Positions 49,358 to 62,262 are shown, counted from the stretch's first letter. The stretch: 64,000 bases of DNA from Sapria himalayana (GCA_029783825.1 JAREIK010001721.1:1-64000), one strand, 5' to 3'. Program-made: numbers and translations. Notes: a model not told the origin generated them from the letters alone.

Positions 49358-52300
49358 ATGCTAAATCTACTTCTAATGTTTAGATTTATCTACTGGAATG
49401 TGAAGGGTATTGCAAACCCCTCTTCAATAAAAAGGGTTAAAAAATTGATTCAAATATATAAAACTCCAATTATAATAATTGTTAAACCCATTGTAAATAA
49501 GGATAAGTTAGAATACTACAAAAAATTATTAGGGTTTGATTATTCTTTCACTAACAAAAATAATAAAATCTGGATTTTCTGGAAAAGCATGTTTAATATA
49601 ATTATTTTAGAAGACACAAATCAAATTATTAACTTTAGTTTAGATATTGCCCAAGAGAAGATTATATCGGTGGTTTATGCCAAATGCTCTATAGAAGTTA
49701 GAAAGGAGCTTTTGAATGATATACTTAAAACAACTAAATTAAATAAACCATGGATAATAGGAGGAGATTTTAACATCATAAGAAAGGCTAACGAGAAAAA
49801 AGGAGGCAACCCCCCTGATAAAAAAGCTATCTCTCATTTTAATGATACGATATCAGAGGCTAGTTTGATGGAAGCTAGCTTTTCAGGCCCCCAATATACT
49901 TGGTGTAATAACTGGAAAGTTAAAGGCACCATATGGGCAAGACTAGATAGAGTTTTACATAATTTCAAATGGCTAGAAGCTTACGGCTCCACAGCTGTCA
50001 GACACTTAAATAGAACCTATTCGGACCACAACCCATTAGTAATATCCATAGAAAAAAATAAAATTAAAAGTAAGTCGTTCAAATTTCAGAATGCATGGCT
50101 TTTACATCATGTTTTCATTAATACAATAAAAAGTTCATGGACACAGGAAATAACAGGTAACCTCGTGGAAATATCGAATGCTAAATTAAAAAGACTAAAA
50201 AAGCACTTAATGATATGAAATAAAGATTCCTTCGGTAATATTAACAAAAATATTATAGAAGCAGAAAAGAAATTTGAAAAAAAAGGAGTTAGAACATGAA
50301 ACACTCCAAAATTCAGATAGTTGAAAGAAACTAAATAAAGCACAGGCTGAATTAAAATTAAAACTACAAATGGAGGAAGTTTTTTGGAAACAAAAAGCTA
50401 AAATAAAATGGATCAAAGGAGATAAAAACGCGAAGTTTTTCCAGAAAACAATTAAAATAAAGATTCAAAAACAAAGAATAAAAGGTATAAATAATAACCT
50501 AAACAAATGGGTAGACAGTAACTTAGAAATTAAAAATCACCTTGACGAATATTTTGAAAATCAATTTAGAGGGATTAAGGGATTGAGCAGAGATTATCTC
50601 CTAAATAAAATAGATCATAAAATTACCAATGAAGAAAATGATGAACTCACCAAATTCCCAGATGAAGAGGAACTGAAATTTATTGTCTTTAGCATGGGAA
50701 AAAACAATGCCCCAGGTCCAGATGGGTGGAACAATGAGTTCTATCAAAACTGTTGGTCAATCATAAAAAATGATTTTCTAGGGGCTATATATTGGATATT
50801 TTGTGGCACAGAAATAGGTAAGAAATGGAGCGGCACGTACTTGGTACTTATACCTAAAATGGAAACCCCTCATAAAGTCAAAGACCTTAGACCTATCAGC
50901 CTGTGTAACTCCATTTATAAAATTATGGCCAAGTTGCTTCAAAATAGATTATCTGTAGTTTTACCAAAAATCATTTCTAAAGAGCAATCAAGATTTATGA
51001 AAAATAGATTATTAATGGAAAATATTTGCTTAGCTAAAGAAATGATCAGAGAAATAGGATCCAACTCTAGAGGTCATAATATATTGCTAAAATTAGATCT
51101 CTCAAAAGCTTTTGATAAAATAGAAGGGAAAGTTTTATGTTTTGTCATGAGAAAGATAAGATTTTCTGAAACCTGGATTGACTTGATTTACAGATGCATA
51201 TCAAGTCCTTGGATTAAATTTCTTGTCATTAAAGAACTAGGAAAAGATATCAAGCCGTTGAGAGGGTTAAGACAAAGAGATCCTCTTTCTCCCTCCCTCT
51301 TTAACATCCATCTAGAGCTCCTTATTGTTAATATCAAAAATAAAATGAACTCAAGAAATATAGGTCGGTTTAGTCAGCCTAGGAATACTCCATTAGTGGG
51401 ATGCCTGGCATATGTGGACGATGTGATTATTTTCACAAATGGAAACTCCAGATCCCTGCATAGCCTGATGGAGTTGTTAAAAGTTTTAGAAGAAGAAATG
51501 GGTCAAAAAATTAATAACAAAAAGTGTCAATTTTTGATTGCTAAAAAAGCCCCAATGGGTCTAGGTCATAGAATTAGCAAAATAACAGGTTTCACACAGA
51601 TAAAAGGTGCATTACAATATCTTGGATGCCCACTCTATGAAGGAAAACTAAAATCAGAATATCTAGATTTCCTACTTGAAAAAATTAAACAGAAAATTGC
51701 TGGCTGGAAAGTGGACATGCTTACCATGAGCGGCAGAATTGCTCTAATCACACATGTATTACAAAGCATAGTCATGCAGAATCTTATGATTACTCACCTT
51801 CCAGTGATGGATAAAAAAAGAATAGAGAAGGAATTGGCCCATTTCTTATGGGGATCAAAAGGTGGAAAAAGAAAGTTACATTGGAAAAAATGGAAAGATC
51901 TTTGCTACCCCTTACAAGAAGCAGGCCTTGGATTTTCTGATTTAAACGATCTAGCTAATGCCTGTGTGTGCAAAAGATGGTGGAGGCTCAAGGACAATGA
52001 TAACCTATGGGCTGAATTCATGTGAGCAAAATATTATATAAAGGATGATATAAATAGGAATAGAAAAAACTACAAAGCATCACAAATCTGGCTTCAAATG
52101 CTCAATCAAAGGGAATTAGTGGAAAAACATTCTAAACTTTCCAAAAAATAGCTGGAAATGGACTTTGAGTGCAGATGGAATATTCTCCCTCAAAACCATT
52201 AAAGAGAAAGTGAGAAGTATGAAGGAAATGCAACCTTTATTTAAATGGATATAGGATAATGATAATAGCCAAAATATAAAAACTAATACATGGAAAGTGC

Positions 52301-53166
52301 TCTCAAATATCATTCCTATAGATGAAAACATAAAAACAAAAGGCATACAACTTGCCTCTAGATGCGAATGCTATTTGCAAGAACTAGAATCGCTGGATCA
52401 TCTATTTTCCCAAGGTAACATAGACATGGAAATCTGGGGAAGACTAGAACCCAAAATGGGAATAAAGCATGCATGTATTCCTCTTAGAAATAGACTAATT
52501 AAATAGAGTAATGCTCATTCTCAACATAGCTCGCAGAAATGGCTTAAAAATAATATACCCCATATCGTTATATGGTGTATATGGAGAGCTAGGAATAATA
52601 GCAGATATGAAGGGCATAGAATGGACCCTGAAGACATATGGAAAGCAATAAAGAAAGAAATAAAAATCACCTCGAAATCTTCCCCGCTAGTAGCTCAAAG
52701 TCATCTTCTAGATAATTACACTCTAAAATTCTGGAATCTCACGGTGTCTAAAATCAAACCACTAAAAGTTATAGAAATTAAGTGGGAAAACCAAAATAAA
52801 GGCAGATTAGCCCTAAACACTGATGGTAGCTTCGACAGGAACATATGCCTAGCTGGTGGAGGAGGTTTAAGGGACTTTAGTGGTCTGTTAATATTTGCCT
52901 TCTCATGTCCCAATAATGCTACATCTGCTTTCCACACAGAAATTTTAGCAGTAAGGGATGGTCTCAAAATATGTTATTCTAAAAAGCTAACTAATATAGA
53001 TATTCAAATAGATACAAAAATCATGGTAGATTTAGTGAATAACAAAAGTAGTATGTGGAAATTTGAAGAGGAGTTAAAAGAAATTAACAATTTAATAAAA
53101 TCCTTGAATGCATCACCCACACACATATACAGGGAAGCAAATGCCTTAGCAGACAAATTAGCATAA
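49358..53166 (+). pseudogene. LINE-2 ORF2: endonuclease, reverse transcriptase, RNase H
   Basis: This would nick target DNA and copy the LINE RNA. Order: an APE-type endonuclease (49379-50060: YWNVKG, GGDFNIIR, RLDRVLHN, SDHNPL), RT (50670-51900: PGPDGWNNEFYQ, LLKLDLSKAFDKI, LRQRDPLSP, AYVDDVIIFTNG), zf-RVT (52130-52450) and RNase H (52790-53166: NTDGSF, HTEILAVRDGL, IQIDTK, REANALADKLA). The endonuclease lacks its usual Glu: family members read LLEPxV where this has IVKPIV. The frame breaks near 50216-50370, and in-frame stops occur at 52023 (TGA where Trp is likely) and 52253. After 53166, a TAA replaces a codon and the tail continues FKGIIKLDKKEYPYIR to about 53307. Confidence 0.92.
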
Positions 53167-53307
53167 GAAGAAAAACTCAAAGAATTCCATGCATATGAAG
53201 AAGACTCTCTTCCAAAGAGATTTAAAGGTATTATAAAGCTAGATAAAAAAGAATACCCATATATCAGAATGGTCAAAAAAGACCAAGAGGATATTAAAAG
53301 GTTTTAA

Positions 53308-54140
53308 CATTGTTGTGTGTGTTCAGGCTATATTTGTTGTCGGTTTCTCTATATTAGTATAGGGTAGGTTCTAGAATCACTCAAGTCCTCCTGGTCCTGA
53401 AGGAAGACTCCAAAGAATTGACTAATTACATTGTGGCGGCATACACATACCTGGAATCCAACAGAAATATCTTAATATGTTTGATCACTACAGGTTCGGA
53501 ATTATATCAAAAAGAATAAGATTGACTTTAACACTTGCTATTTTTGTTGTTTTTTGCTGTATTTCTCTTAGCAGCAAGGACAGGAAAAGTAGGAGGAACT
53601 GGCACGCACACAAGTGCCTGTATCTACAGTAGTATAGGTTCAAATAGTCAGTATGAACTCCATGGTGATGTGGTCATGTTAAACGGTTCAAGTTTGTAGT
53701 AATGTAGTGTTGTCTGTGTTATAAGATATAAGTTATAAGTGAAGTTTTACTATAGTGTCTGTGTTATTTTAAGTTAATTTAGAAGACCATAAAAGTAGGC
53801 TAGGTTGAGTATGCTATAGAAAGCTGCTGTCTAGAATAGGGAGCAACAAAAAGCTGCAAAGGAAGCTATGATAGCTTTGAATTATAAGGAAAAGATGGAT
53901 ATAAAGAAGGGCGCCAGAACAGTGAGAAAGAGGTCCAGCAGAGGGCTGGAGGCTGGAAATCACTTTGTCTTGTGTTTGTGGAATGTATGCAGGTGACAGG
54001 TAGAAGGAAAGTCAAATATATGGGCTCCCTTGGATGGAATTTAGGAGAGAGCATCACGGGGTGGGAGACAGGGATAAGGGTAAGTTAGATAATACATATG
54101 ACACATTGATGAGACACAGTAACAAAGGCGAAGGGCAGAG
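53308..54140 (+). other. LINE-2 3' UTR
   Basis: Noncoding sequence downstream of the ORF2 tail, with T-rich and AAG-rich stretches and no open frame of note. Its end is set by the GATA repeat. Confidence 0.55.
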
Positions 54141-54144
54141 CTTT

Positions 54145-54570
54145 ATAGATAGACCTGGATAAGATTGATAGAAAGATAGACAAATAAATAGTTAGATAGA
54201 TAGTTTGATAGATAGATAGGTATACAAATAAAAAGATAGAGATATAGCGAGATAGAGAGACAGACAGATAGATAGATAGATAGACATATAGAAAGAAAGA
54301 TAGATACACACATAAATAGATAGAGATAGACATATAGATAGATAGACAAATTGTGAGATATAAAGATATAGAGATATACAAACAGACAGATAGATAGATA
54401 AACAAATAGATTGATATTCAAATAAATAGATAGATAGATAGAAATATAGGTAGATACAAAAAAAGATAGATAAATAGATAGATAGATAGTTAGATATATT
54501 GATAGATACAAAAATAGATAGAAAGATAGATAAAAGGAAAGATAGATTGATTGAAAGATAGAATGATAAA
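54145..54570. repeat. (GATA)n microsatellite
   Basis: About 425 bases of imperfect GATA/TAGA repeat with GACA variants, between LINE-2 and array E. The Tyr/Leu/Ser-rich open frames on the minus strand are artefacts. Confidence 0.93.
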
Positions 54571-57500
54571 AAAATACATTGAAAAAAAAGAAGAAAAAGA
54601 AGAATATAAATAATAAAAAGAATAAAAAGAATAAAAAGAATAAGTAGAATAAAAAAATAAGAATATTAAGAAGAATAAGAAGAATAAGAAGAAATATTAG
54701 AATAAAAAGGATAAAAAGAATATGAAAAATAAGAAGAATAAGAAGATTAAAAAATATAAAAAGAAAAATAAGAATATGTAGAATGAGAAGAATGAAAAGA
54801 ATAAGAAGTATAAGAAGAATAAGCATAATTAGCATAATAAAAGGAAGAAGAATAATAAGAATAAGAAGAATAACATGAATAACAAGATGAATAATAATAA
54901 GAAGAATAAAAAGAAGAAGATAAAGAATAAAGAAAAATCAGAAAAAAATAAAAATAAGAAGAATAATAAGAATAAGAAGATAAAGAATAATTAAAAGAAA
55001 AAGAAAATAAGAAGAATAAAAAGAATAAGAAGACTAAGTGGAATAAGAAGAATAAAAAGATTAGTAAGAATAAGAAGTAAAAGAAGAATAAGAAGAAAAA
55101 GAAGTATATTAAGAATAAAAAGAATAAGTAGAATAGAAATAATAAAAAGAATTAGAAAAATAAGAAAATAATTTGAAGAATAATATGAATTTGAAGAATA
55201 GGATGAATAAGTAGAATAAAAAAAATTAGAATTATAAGAAGAATACGTAGAATAATAAGAAAAAGAAGATTAAGAAGAATAAAGCGATTCAAAGATTAAA
55301 AAGATAAAGAAAAATAAGAAGAATAAGAAAATGAGAAGAATAAGAAGAATAAAAAGAATAAGAAGAATAAAAAGAATAAGAAGAATAAGAACGATTAAAA
55401 GAATAAGAAGAATACGAACAATCAGAAGAATAAGAATAATTAGAAGAATTAGAAGAATAAGAAGAATAAAAAGAATAAGAAGAATGAGAAGAATAAAAGA
55501 ATAAGAAGAATAAGAACAATTAGAAGAATTAGGAAAATAAGAAGAATAAGAAGAAGTAGAAGAATAAGAAGAATAAGAAGAATAATAAGAATTAAAAGAA
55601 GAAGAATAAAAAGAAGAAGAAGAAGAAGGATAAAAAAAAGAGAATAAGAAGAAAAAGAAGGAAAAAAAAGAAATTTGAAGAATTAAAAGAATAAGAAGAA
55701 TAAAAAGATTACTAAAAATAAGAAGAATAAGGAGAGAAGAAGAATAAAAAGAAAAAGAAGAAATAAACTATAAAAAATAAGAAGAATAAGAAGAATAAAA
55801 ATAATAAATAGAATAATAAGAAGAATATGAGCAATAATTAAAATAAAAAGAATATGAAGAATAAGAAGAATAAGGAGAGTAAGAAGCTAAGAAGAATAAG
55901 AAGAATAAATAGAAAAATAAGAATAAAAAGGATAAGTAGAATGTGAAGAATAAGAAGAAGAATAAGATAAATAAGAAGAATAAAAAGATTAAGATGAATA
56001 TAATGAATAAGAAGATATAGAAGATAAGAAGATTAAAAAGAACAATAAGATGAAGTAGAATGAGAAGAATATGAAAAATAAGAAGGATGGGAAGTATAAG
56101 AAAAATAAATATAATTTCAATAATAAAAAGAAAAAGAAGAATTAAGATGAAGAATAATAATAAAAAGAATAATAAGAATAAGAAAAATAAATAGAATAAC
56201 AAGTGTAAGAAGAATAAGAAGAAAAAGAAGAATATGATCAATAATAATAATAATCAGAAGAAAAATAAGAATAAGAAGAATAAGAATAATATAAAGATAA
56301 AGAAGATTAAGAAGTAAATGTAAAATAAAAATAATAAGAAGAATAAGTAGAATAATAAGTACAAGAAGAATAAGAAGAATAAGAAGAATAATATGAATAA
56401 GTAGAATTAGAAGAATAAGAAGAACCAGAAGAATAAAAAAATAAGAACAAGTAAGAGAATAACAAGAATAAAAAGAATAAGAAGAAAAAAAAGAATAAAT
56501 AAAATAAGAAGAATAAGATGAATAAGAAGAAAAAGAAGAATAAATAGAATAAGAAGAATTAGAAGAATAAGAAGAATAAGAAGAATAAGAAGAATAAGAA
56601 GAATAAGAATAATAAGAAGAATAAGAAGAATAAAAAGAATTAGAAGAATAATAAATCAAAGAAGATTAATAAGAATAAAAATAATACATAGAATAAGAAT
56701 CATAAGAAGAATTCATATAATTAGTAGAATAATAAGAATAAGAAAAATAAGAAATTAGGTAGAATAAAAATAATAATAAGAATAAGAAGAATAAAAAAAT
56801 AAAAAAAAATAAAAAAAAAATAAAAAAATAAGAAGTATTAGAAGAATAAGAATAATCAGAAGAATAATAAAAATTATAAAAATAAGTAGAATAAGAAGAA
56901 TAAGACGAATAAGTAATATAAGAATATTAAGAAGAATAATAAGAAAATAAATAATAAGAATAATTATAAGAATAAAAAGATTAATAAGAAAATCAAAAAA
57001 AAGAAGAAAAATTAGAATAAGAAGAATAAGAAGAATAAGAATAATAAGAATAATAATAAGAATAAGAAGAATATAAAGAATAAAAAGAATAAAATGAATA
57101 AGAAGATTATGAAGAATAAGAAGATTAAGAAGAATAAAAAGAATATAATGAATAAGAAGAATTAGAAGAAAAAGAATAATACGAAGAATTATAAGAACTA
57201 GAAGAATAAAAATAAAATGAAGAATAAGAAGAATTAGAAAAAGATGAAGATTAAGAAGAATAAGAACTTTAAAAAGAATAAGAAGAATTAAAAGAATGAG
57301 AAGAATTAAAAGATAAGAAGAATATGTAAAATAATATAATAAGAATAATAAGAATATTTTGAAGAATAATATGAATAAGTAGTATAAGAAGAATTAGAAG
57401 AATAAGAAGAATAAGAAGAATAAGAAGAATAAGAAGAATAAGACAATAAGAAGTATAATAAAAATATGAAGTATAAGAAGTATACAAAGAATAAGAATAA

Positions 57501-58550
57501 TTTGAATTAAGAAGAATTAGAAGAATAAGTTGAATCAAAATAATAATAATAATAATAAGTATATTTAGAAAAATAAAAAGAATAAAAATAATAAGAAGAA
57601 TAAAAAGAATAAGAAGAATAAGAAGAGATAGAAGAATAAGAAGAATAAAAAGGAAAAGAAGGATAAAAAAGAATAAGAAGAATAAGATGAATAAGAAGAA
57701 GAAGAAGAAGAATAGAAGAATAAGAGGAATAAGCAGAAAAAGAATAATAAGATGAAAAAGAAGAATATGAAGAAAAATAAAGAATAAGAAGATTACTATA
57801 AATTAGAAGAATATGGATACAAAAAGAATAAAAATACTAAAAACAATAAGAATAATAAGAAGAATAAAAATAATAAGAAGAATAAGAAAAATATGAAGAA
57901 TATGAAGATTAAGAAGATAAACAATATTACGAAGAATAAGAAGATCAAAAAGAATAAGTATAATAAGTAGAATAAGTAGATTAAGAAGAATAAGAAAATT
58001 AAGAAGAATAAGAAGAATAATCACAAAAAGAAGAATAAAAAGGAAAAGACAAATATTAAAATAAGAAGAATCAAAAGATTTAGAAGAATAAAAAAAATAA
58101 TAAGATTATGAAGATTAAAAAGATTAAGAATTTTAATTAGAATAATAAGAATAAGAAGAAAAAATGAAGAATAAGAAAAAAAAAATAATAATAATAATAA
58201 TAAGGATAAGTAAAATAAGTTGAAAAAGAAGAATAAGAAGAAAATTGAAAAATTTTAAAAATAAGATCACTAAAAATAACAAGAATAAAAAGAAAAGAAT
58301 AATTAGAAGAATAAGAAGAATAACAAAAATAAGAAGAATAAAAGGAATAAGAAGAATATAAAGAATAAGAAGAATAAAAAGAATGAGAAGAATGAGAAGA
58401 ATAAGAAGAATAAGAAGAATATGAATAATATGAATAATATGAATAATAGGAAGAATAAGAAGAAATAGAAAAATAAGTAGAAAAAGTAGAAAAAGAAGAA
58501 AAAAAATATTAAGAAGAAGAAGAATAATAATAATAATAATAATAATAAGA
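54571..58550 (+). repeat. GAATAAGAA-type array E (largest)
   Basis: Almost 4 kb of irregular GAA/AAT/AAA triplet repeat on the plus strand, never homogeneous for more than about 80 bases (best at 56570-56605). It ends at the LINE-3 remnant with (AAT)n at 58527-58550. Confidence 0.93.
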
Positions 58551-60677
58551 AAGCTTCTATAGCCTAAAGAAGCTATAAAAAGAAAATGGGGTAAAAAAAA
58601 GAAGGCAAAAACAAGCTAAAAAATAAATATCTAATTTTTTATGAGTTAAAAAAGAAGGCAAAAATAAGCTACATTTGAAAAAATGGAGAGATTTATGTTA
58701 CTTGAAGAAAGAGGCTGGTTTCAGCTTCTATAGCCTAAATGATATATCCAAGTCTTAGGCTTGTAAAGCTAAATGATATAGCGCTTTGGTGCTTACGGAA
58801 ATCCAGGAACAAAAGTAGGTTTGAAGGTATTCCAATGAATGTTGATAATATACTAGAATAAATTAAAAGATAAAGTTAATTTATTTTAGCCTGCAAACCA
58901 ATAAGAAATAGATAATAGAATTAGATGAAAATAGTAAAAAGGCTTCGGGCCTTTCCACAAAAACAAGAATACAGCCATAAATAAGAATTGTTAGCTGCGA
59001 GAAACCTACGCAAGATGGGTTAGCTCTTAACACTAATGGTATTTTAAGAGATAAATTAGAGCTACAAGTGGTGGAGTTACAATACTAAATGAATAGGGCA
59101 CAATAATTAAAGTCTTCACGATGGGAAGTGAAGCCACCTCAGCCCTACATGCAGAGATTGTGGACTTAAACAAGGGTCTATAGATGTGTAAAGAATACAG
59201 TTTTCAATATATTCAAGTACAACTAGATTCAATCCTGCTTGTGCAACTTTGTGTTAAGTAAAATAGAATTGTGGAGATTCGAGGAAAAGATTAGCATAAT
59301 TTAAAAAGTGTCACTTGAATTAAAAGGAGCAATAGTGCATATATTTAGAGAGAAAAATGCACTAGCGGATAAATTAGCAAAAAAGGGTATGAGAAAGGAT
59401 GAACAAGAATTTGAAGGGGATAACATCTCTGAAAGGGTTAAAGGCTTAATAACTTTAGATAAAATAGGATTTCCATACATCAGAATTCAAAAAATTAAGG
59501 ATTAGGATTTATAAGTCATGGAGCAGGTAGACTTAAAGAGGTTGAATTAAATTTAACTTATTTATAGATTGAGTTGTTTTGTAGATTATCCAAAATGTAG
59601 ATGAAGACCTTGGAAAGTTTAATCTAGGATATGGTGGATATGTCTTTTGCTTGGGCTGTTTTGTATGGATTTAGGTACAGGCTAGCTGTGAAAAAGGCAG
59701 GAAAATTTAATCTAGCCCTAGCCATGGTGGAGTGAGCACCGAAGGAGGGAGCTAGAAAGAGGGAAGGGAATACAGCAGATTCGAGGTAGAAGTCATTTTT
59801 GTCTTTGTGGTTATGTCTGTAAGTGTTTGCTATTTGTGTTCATGAGGTTTGAAATGGTATGGGTTTATAGAATATTCCTTTTGAATCTAGCTATCAGTCA
59901 ATAATAGAATATGTTTGTTATGGATGAATAGGTGCATTCAACTTTATGCTTTTCAAGTGCTTGTAATGTTTGTTAAGTGCAGTGTCTGTAAAGGTAAGTG
60001 TCTTTAAGTTTGTTTGTTGTTAAGTAGCTTGGAGGCTCCCTATCGGGATAAGGGTTTGTGTCAAGTTAATTGAAGGGTGCCTAACCTATTTGGAGGGCTG
60101 GCAGTTTGGGGGGACTGTGCTGACTTAAATGTCAACACGGTCAACCTTTTGAATTTGCCTTACAGTAAATAATAGGATTTGTCAGTTATGGCTATATAGG
60201 TGCATTCATTTTATGCTATTTTCAATTGTATGTAATATTGGTTAAATGTAGTGTTTGTAAGGTAAGTGTTTTTTATAAGTGAGTAATGTTAGTTAGGTCT
60301 GAATCGTGGCATAATGTGCCCTGAACAAAGGCTTCCTAGTGGCTAAGCAGGAACAAGGGGGTAGAGAAGTAGGAATATGAACAATAGGTTGTCAAGAAGG
60401 ACTATATCAAGCAGACAATCTCTTATTGGAGCAAAAAGTATATAGTTTTGTAAAACATAGGCCAACACTAAAATAGAAAAGGAGTCACACAAAGCATAGG
60501 CCAACATAGGTAGCTGCATAGGGAAGAATGCTCTATAGTTTTATGTATAAATTTAAATGTTCTAATTTTTAACAAAGGGGGGTAAGAAGGTAAAGAGCAA
60601 TATATACTTTGTAAAAACTAGTATTCCTCCAATGAAAGAGAGGGTTATTATAATAAAAAACTAACTTTCAAAAAAAA
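58551..60677 (+). mobile_element. LINE-3 remnant (RT end to 3' UTR)
   Basis: 58590-58780 contains decayed copies of the RT C-terminal region; KMERFM/LEERGWF-like words correspond to KKWKDLCYPLQEAGLGF in LINE-2. An internal deletion then leads to RNase H and the 3' UTR. The end at 60611-60656 (GTAAAAACTAGTATTCCTCC, AAAGAGAGGGTTAT, TAATAAAAAA) is shared with LINE-a. Within the 3' UTR, CAGTCAATAATAGAATATGT with GTGCATTCA (59890-59940) recurs as CAGTAAATAATAGGATTTGT (60160-60210), a duplication of about 275 bases. The tail is only a short A-rich run before a CACTA-like end. Confidence 0.8.
58960..59505 (+). pseudogene. LINE-3 RNase H domain, degenerate
   Basis: This is a fragment of a LINE RNase H domain. 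Blocks in changing frames match LINE-2: ALNTNGI near 59020 (Asp of NTDG is Asn), an ALHAEIVDLNKGL-like block near 59140 with the Glu kept, IQVQLDS near 59210, and finally 59308-59505, which reads VHIFREKNALADKLAKKG and then VKGLITLDKIGFPYIRI. The last segment is the same C-terminal tail as in LINE-a (AYLDKIG) and LINE-2 (IKLDKKEYPYIR). It is not functional. Confidence 0.75.
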
Positions 60678-61260
60678 CACAACAACAAAACTTCAAATTT
60701 ATGACGTTTTGTTCCTTGATGTTTTCAGAAAATGTCATTATTCTATTTGTAATTAGACATGTCATGACATTTTTTTAAAATATCATTATTTGGAACATGT
60801 TTTCTATTGTTATGACACTTACTAGAAGTGTCGTTGTTAAGACTAATAGGTTAGGAAATTTCTTGACTCCTTAAAAAATGCCAAGGAATAAGGGGCTAAA
60901 AATTAAAAACATTGTCACTTTTATAAGTGTCATGGATATGAAAATATTAATTTTGAATTTATTGATTTGGAACTAATTAGTTTTGTATTTTTTATTTGTA
61001 AAATAAGTAATAATATTTTAAAATTTACTCTAGATTAATAAAAAAATTATCAATTTTTAGTTGAAAATTATTTATTAAATATAAAAAGAAACTTATGATC
61101 AAATTAAAAAAATTTAAATATTTCTACATTCAAATTTGAATTTTTTATTTATAAAATAAGAAATAATATTTAATTTTTAAAATTAATCTCTTAATATTTA
61201 ATTTATCCCTAAGAGAAATAATAATAAAATGAAAATTTAAGGTAATTTAATAAAATGATG
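60678..61260 (+). mobile_element. Possible 5' end of a second CACTA family
   Basis: It starts CACAACAACAAAACTTC, close to CACTACAACAAAA, and is followed by direct and inverted words GTCATGACA, ATGACACTT and AAGTGTCAT (60730-60950). These are a different subterminal motif from the GCTAGGGA units above. It is AT-rich after 60960, with no gene and no 3' end found. Confidence 0.4.
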
Positions 61261-61298
61261 TGATGAATATTATATTTAATTTATCTTCATTTAATAAA

Positions 61299-61330
61299 AT
61301 GAAGACTCGCTAGAAACTGCGAGTCTTCAT
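61299..61330. repeat. Perfect 12-bp hairpin
   Basis: ATGAAGACTCGC, an 8-base loop, then GCGAGTCTTCAT. It is isolated in AT-rich DNA and not followed by a T run, so it is not a terminator in any obvious sense. Confidence 0.85.
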
Positions 61331-61429
61331 TCCTCGCCAGACGCATCACTCAAGATTTTCAGTTTGAAAAGTACCCAAAATTCAAGTAATCTTAATATTT
61401 TTAAAGCATCACTCGAGATTATGTTTTGA

Positions 61430-62262
61430 GCAATATTTTCAATTTCATCTTCAACACTCCCAGTATATTGATTCGTTGATTGAAAAAAATATTACGAGCA
61501 ACGAAATCAAGATTTCGTTAATAAATCAAAAAAAAGAAAAATCATGTATTCGTTAATACATGATTTCGTGGATCGAAAAAAATGTTTTGGGCAGTGAAAA
61601 TTTGATTTCGATGCACGAATCTAGATTTCGATTCACGAAATCATGGTTTCGTTTAATGAAAACATGATTTCGTGAATCATGTTTATCTAGTTAAATTTCA
61701 TCTCATTTTTAGATATAAATGAGATTTAATGAATCATGTCTTGGTGAAACATGATTTCGCGAATCATGTTATCTATTTTATCTAGTTAAAATCTAGCGAA
61801 AACTGGATTTTAGCTATCTAGGTTTCGTGGCTGGATAGCTAAAATATAAATTTTTAAATTCATCTCATTTTTTAAATATAAATTTTTTAAATATAAATAT
61901 AGTGAAATCTGGATATCTAAAATATAAATTTTGTTTGTTTTTTAATTTCATCTCATTTTTCTTAAATATAAATTTTTGTTTTTGATTCAGGTCAAAAACA
62001 TTTATTTTATTTTTTGTTTTTAAAATAATTATCTAGTAAAATTTAATTATATATCAACATTGTGTGTGTTGTGATGAAATGGTATTTTATTTATTAGTTA
62101 AACAATTATTTTTTAAAAGTTAGTTATAGTTTGTTGAGGTGGATAGCTAAAATAGATAGCATTGTTGGAGAAAACTTTTAAAAATTGAATAGCTAAAATA
62201 GATAATATATTATTTTAATATTTTTTAAGTTGCTAAATTAGAGAGCATTGTTGGAGATGCTC
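61430..62262. mobile_element. Possible PIF/Harbinger-like or MITE right end
   Basis: The right end reads AGAGCATTGTTGGAGATGCTC followed by TAA. Its reverse complement, GAGCATCTCCAACAATG, is a terminus often seen in plant Harbinger-type MITEs with TAA targets. GCATTGTTGGAGA also occurs internally at 62159-62172, together with repeated words GATAGCTAAAATAGATA. No left terminus was identified, so the extent is uncertain. Confidence 0.35.
61480..61790. repeat. Cluster of ATGATTTCGTGAATC-type repeats, direct and inverted
   Basis: The word family CATGATTTCG(T/C)GAATCATG occurs several times in both orientations. One pair (61630-61645 and 61663-61678) forms a 16-base perfect stem with a 17-base loop. 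Other copies are near 61556, 61590-61620 and 61754-61778. No coding frame. Confidence 0.75.

Larger units (their letters stand above)
47916..54140 (+). mobile_element. L1-type LINE (LINE-2), near full length
   Basis: It contains a 5' UTR (47916-48038), ORF1 with DUF4283 and a zinc knuckle, ORF2 with endonuclease, RT, zf-RVT and RNase H, and a 3' UTR to about 54140. This is the plant L1 arrangement. It has far fewer stops than LINE-a and LINE-3, so it is the youngest LINE here. The 3' end is followed by GATA repeat and then array E. I do not see the GAGAGGGTTAT end motif of the other LINEs, so the true 3' end may be lost or different. Confidence 0.88.

Noticed and set aside
54143..54835. 230-codon minus-strand hydrophobic frame that looks like a membrane protein
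   Set aside because: It spans GATA and GAA/AAT repeats, and the Ile/Leu/Phe/Tyr runs come from triplet repeats.
61299..61330. Rho-independent terminator
   Set aside because: The genome is eukaryotic, and no U-tract follows the hairpin.
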